Below, piece after piece: positions 63,456 through 64,000 of a stretch of 64,000 bases of DNA. The position numbers and the translations under genes were made by a program. This DNA is from Burkholderiales bacterium (GTDB taxonomy: Bacteria > Pseudomonadota > Gammaproteobacteria > Burkholderiales > Burkholderiaceae_C), in assembly GCA_017307855.1 (NCBI GenBank), contig JAFKGD010000013.1, positions 248,001 through 312,000 on the forward strand. Direction: 5' to 3'. A model generated the notes under the pieces. The model saw only the letters and a program-made list of their open reading frames with translations, was not told the DNA's origin and made no database searches. Position 1 is the first letter of the stretch. Every line of letters begins with the position of its first letter.

Positions 63456-64000
63456 ATGACCGCACGCACGCCGATCCACGGCCTCCAGGTGGCCACCCCC
63501 CTGTACCGCTTCATCGAAGACGACGTCCTGCCCGGCACCGGCGTCGACAGCTCAAAGTTCTGGAAGGGATTCGACGCCATCGTGGCCGATCTCGCGCCCA
63601 GGAACATCGAGCTGCTGGACGAGCGCGACCGCCTGCAGACGGCGCTCGACACCTGGCACGAAGCCCATCCCGGCCCCATCGCCGACATGCAGGCCTACCG
63701 CGCCTATCTCGAGCAGATCGGCTATCTGGTCAAGCCGCCCAAGGGCGCCCGGGCCACGACGAAGAACGTCGACGCCGAACTGGCTACGCAGGCCGGGGCG
63801 CAGCTGGTGGTGCCCATCCTCAATGCCCGCTACGCGCTCAACGCGGCCAATGCGCGCTGGGGCAGCCTGTACGACGCGCTGTACGGCACCGACGCGATCA
63901 GCGAGGAAGGCGGCTGCGAGAAGGGCAAGGGCTACAACCCCCGGCGCGGCGCCAAGGTCATCGAGTACGCGCGCTACGTGCTCGACCGCACGGCGCCGCT
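63456..64000 (+). CDS. glcB: Malate synthase G (N-terminal part)
   Basis: 181 complete codons, open to the window end. Malate synthase G joins glyoxylate and acetyl-CoA. The visible N-terminus has the family pattern: [47 protein letters not shown] and [31 protein letters not shown]. The ATG at 63456 is the natural start. It follows the catabolic operon by 178 bases with its own palindrome-bearing promoter region. Confidence 0.94.
   Translation, partial: MTARTPIHGLQVATPLYRFIEDDVLPGTGVDSSKFWKGFDAIVADLAPRNIELLDERDRLQTALDTWHEAHPGPIADMQAYRAYLEQIGYLVKPPKGARATTKNVDAELATQAGAQLVVPILNARYALNAANARWGSLYDALYGTDAISEEGGCEKGKGYNPRRGAKVIEYARYVLDRTAP

Noticed and set aside
1..64000. CRISPR arrays, tRNA or rRNA genes, insertion sequences, prophage
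   Set aside because: No spaced direct repeats, cloverleaf-like segments, transposase genes or phage structural genes were seen in any gap; intergenic regions are short.

Overview
This window looks like chromosomal DNA of a GC-rich betaproteobacterium of the Burkholderiales, most likely Comamonadaceae (Acidovorax/Variovorax/Hydrogenophaga-like). The signs are HPr kinase next to PtsN, tripartite-tricarboxylate (Bug-type) binding proteins, the betaproteobacterial form of glutamate-cysteine ligase, the bamE-dapB-exbBD-leuS-lptE-holA gene order, and GTG/TTG starts with dense packing. I place 61 protein genes, two of them cut by the window edges. I see no tRNA, rRNA, CRISPR array, insertion sequence or prophage, and no gene-free stretch longer than 300 bases. 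The genus is inference.

Layout. 1-8.4 kb: end of pntB, fadD, a Bug receptor, mtnN, corA, a patatin-like lipase and an MFS exporter. 8.5-23 kb: core housekeeping (hpf-ptsN-hprK, fur, bamE, dapB, exbB/exbD, leuS, lptE, holA, proA, gshA, kup). 23-32.6 kb: rpe/apaG, a large membrane protein of the so-called site-specific recombinase family, a CPA2 antiporter coupled to a YbdK-type ligase, then thiL, pgpA and pncC with a tautomerase/LysR pair inserted among them. 32.6-37.7 kb: a four-gene operon, methyltransferase / membrane histidine kinase / receiver-kinase fusion / receiver protein, matching the phcBSRQ quorum-sensing operon of Ralstonia solanacearum. This is the most interesting system in the window. 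37.7-49.5 kb: an FMN glutamate-synthase-like protein, an atypical kinase-fold protein, a PIN nuclease, an RlmL-like methyltransferase, rpoN-lptB-lptA, dsbA, a SPOR protein, argS, two PsiF-repeat proteins and a DUF2214 protein. 49.5-54.5 kb: dctA facing a DctB-like hybrid kinase with a LuxR-type regulator. 54.5-64 kb: accessory carbon catabolism (LysR, CaiB CoA-transferase, HMG-CoA-lyase family, IclR, Bug receptor, quinone-oxidoreductase-type MDR, succinate-semialdehyde-dehydrogenase type ALDH, 4-hydroxybutyrate-dehydrogenase type ADH), ending in malate synthase G.

How parts work together. The hpf-ptsN-hprK set belongs functionally with rpoN and lptAB, but here it lies about 33 kb away from them. 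The catabolic block carries a perfect palindrome just before the Bug receptor and a related site directly before the HMG-CoA-lyase start, so the IclR protein probably controls both arms. Its products (acetyl-CoA, succinate) fit the neighbouring malate synthase and the DctA dicarboxylate carrier.
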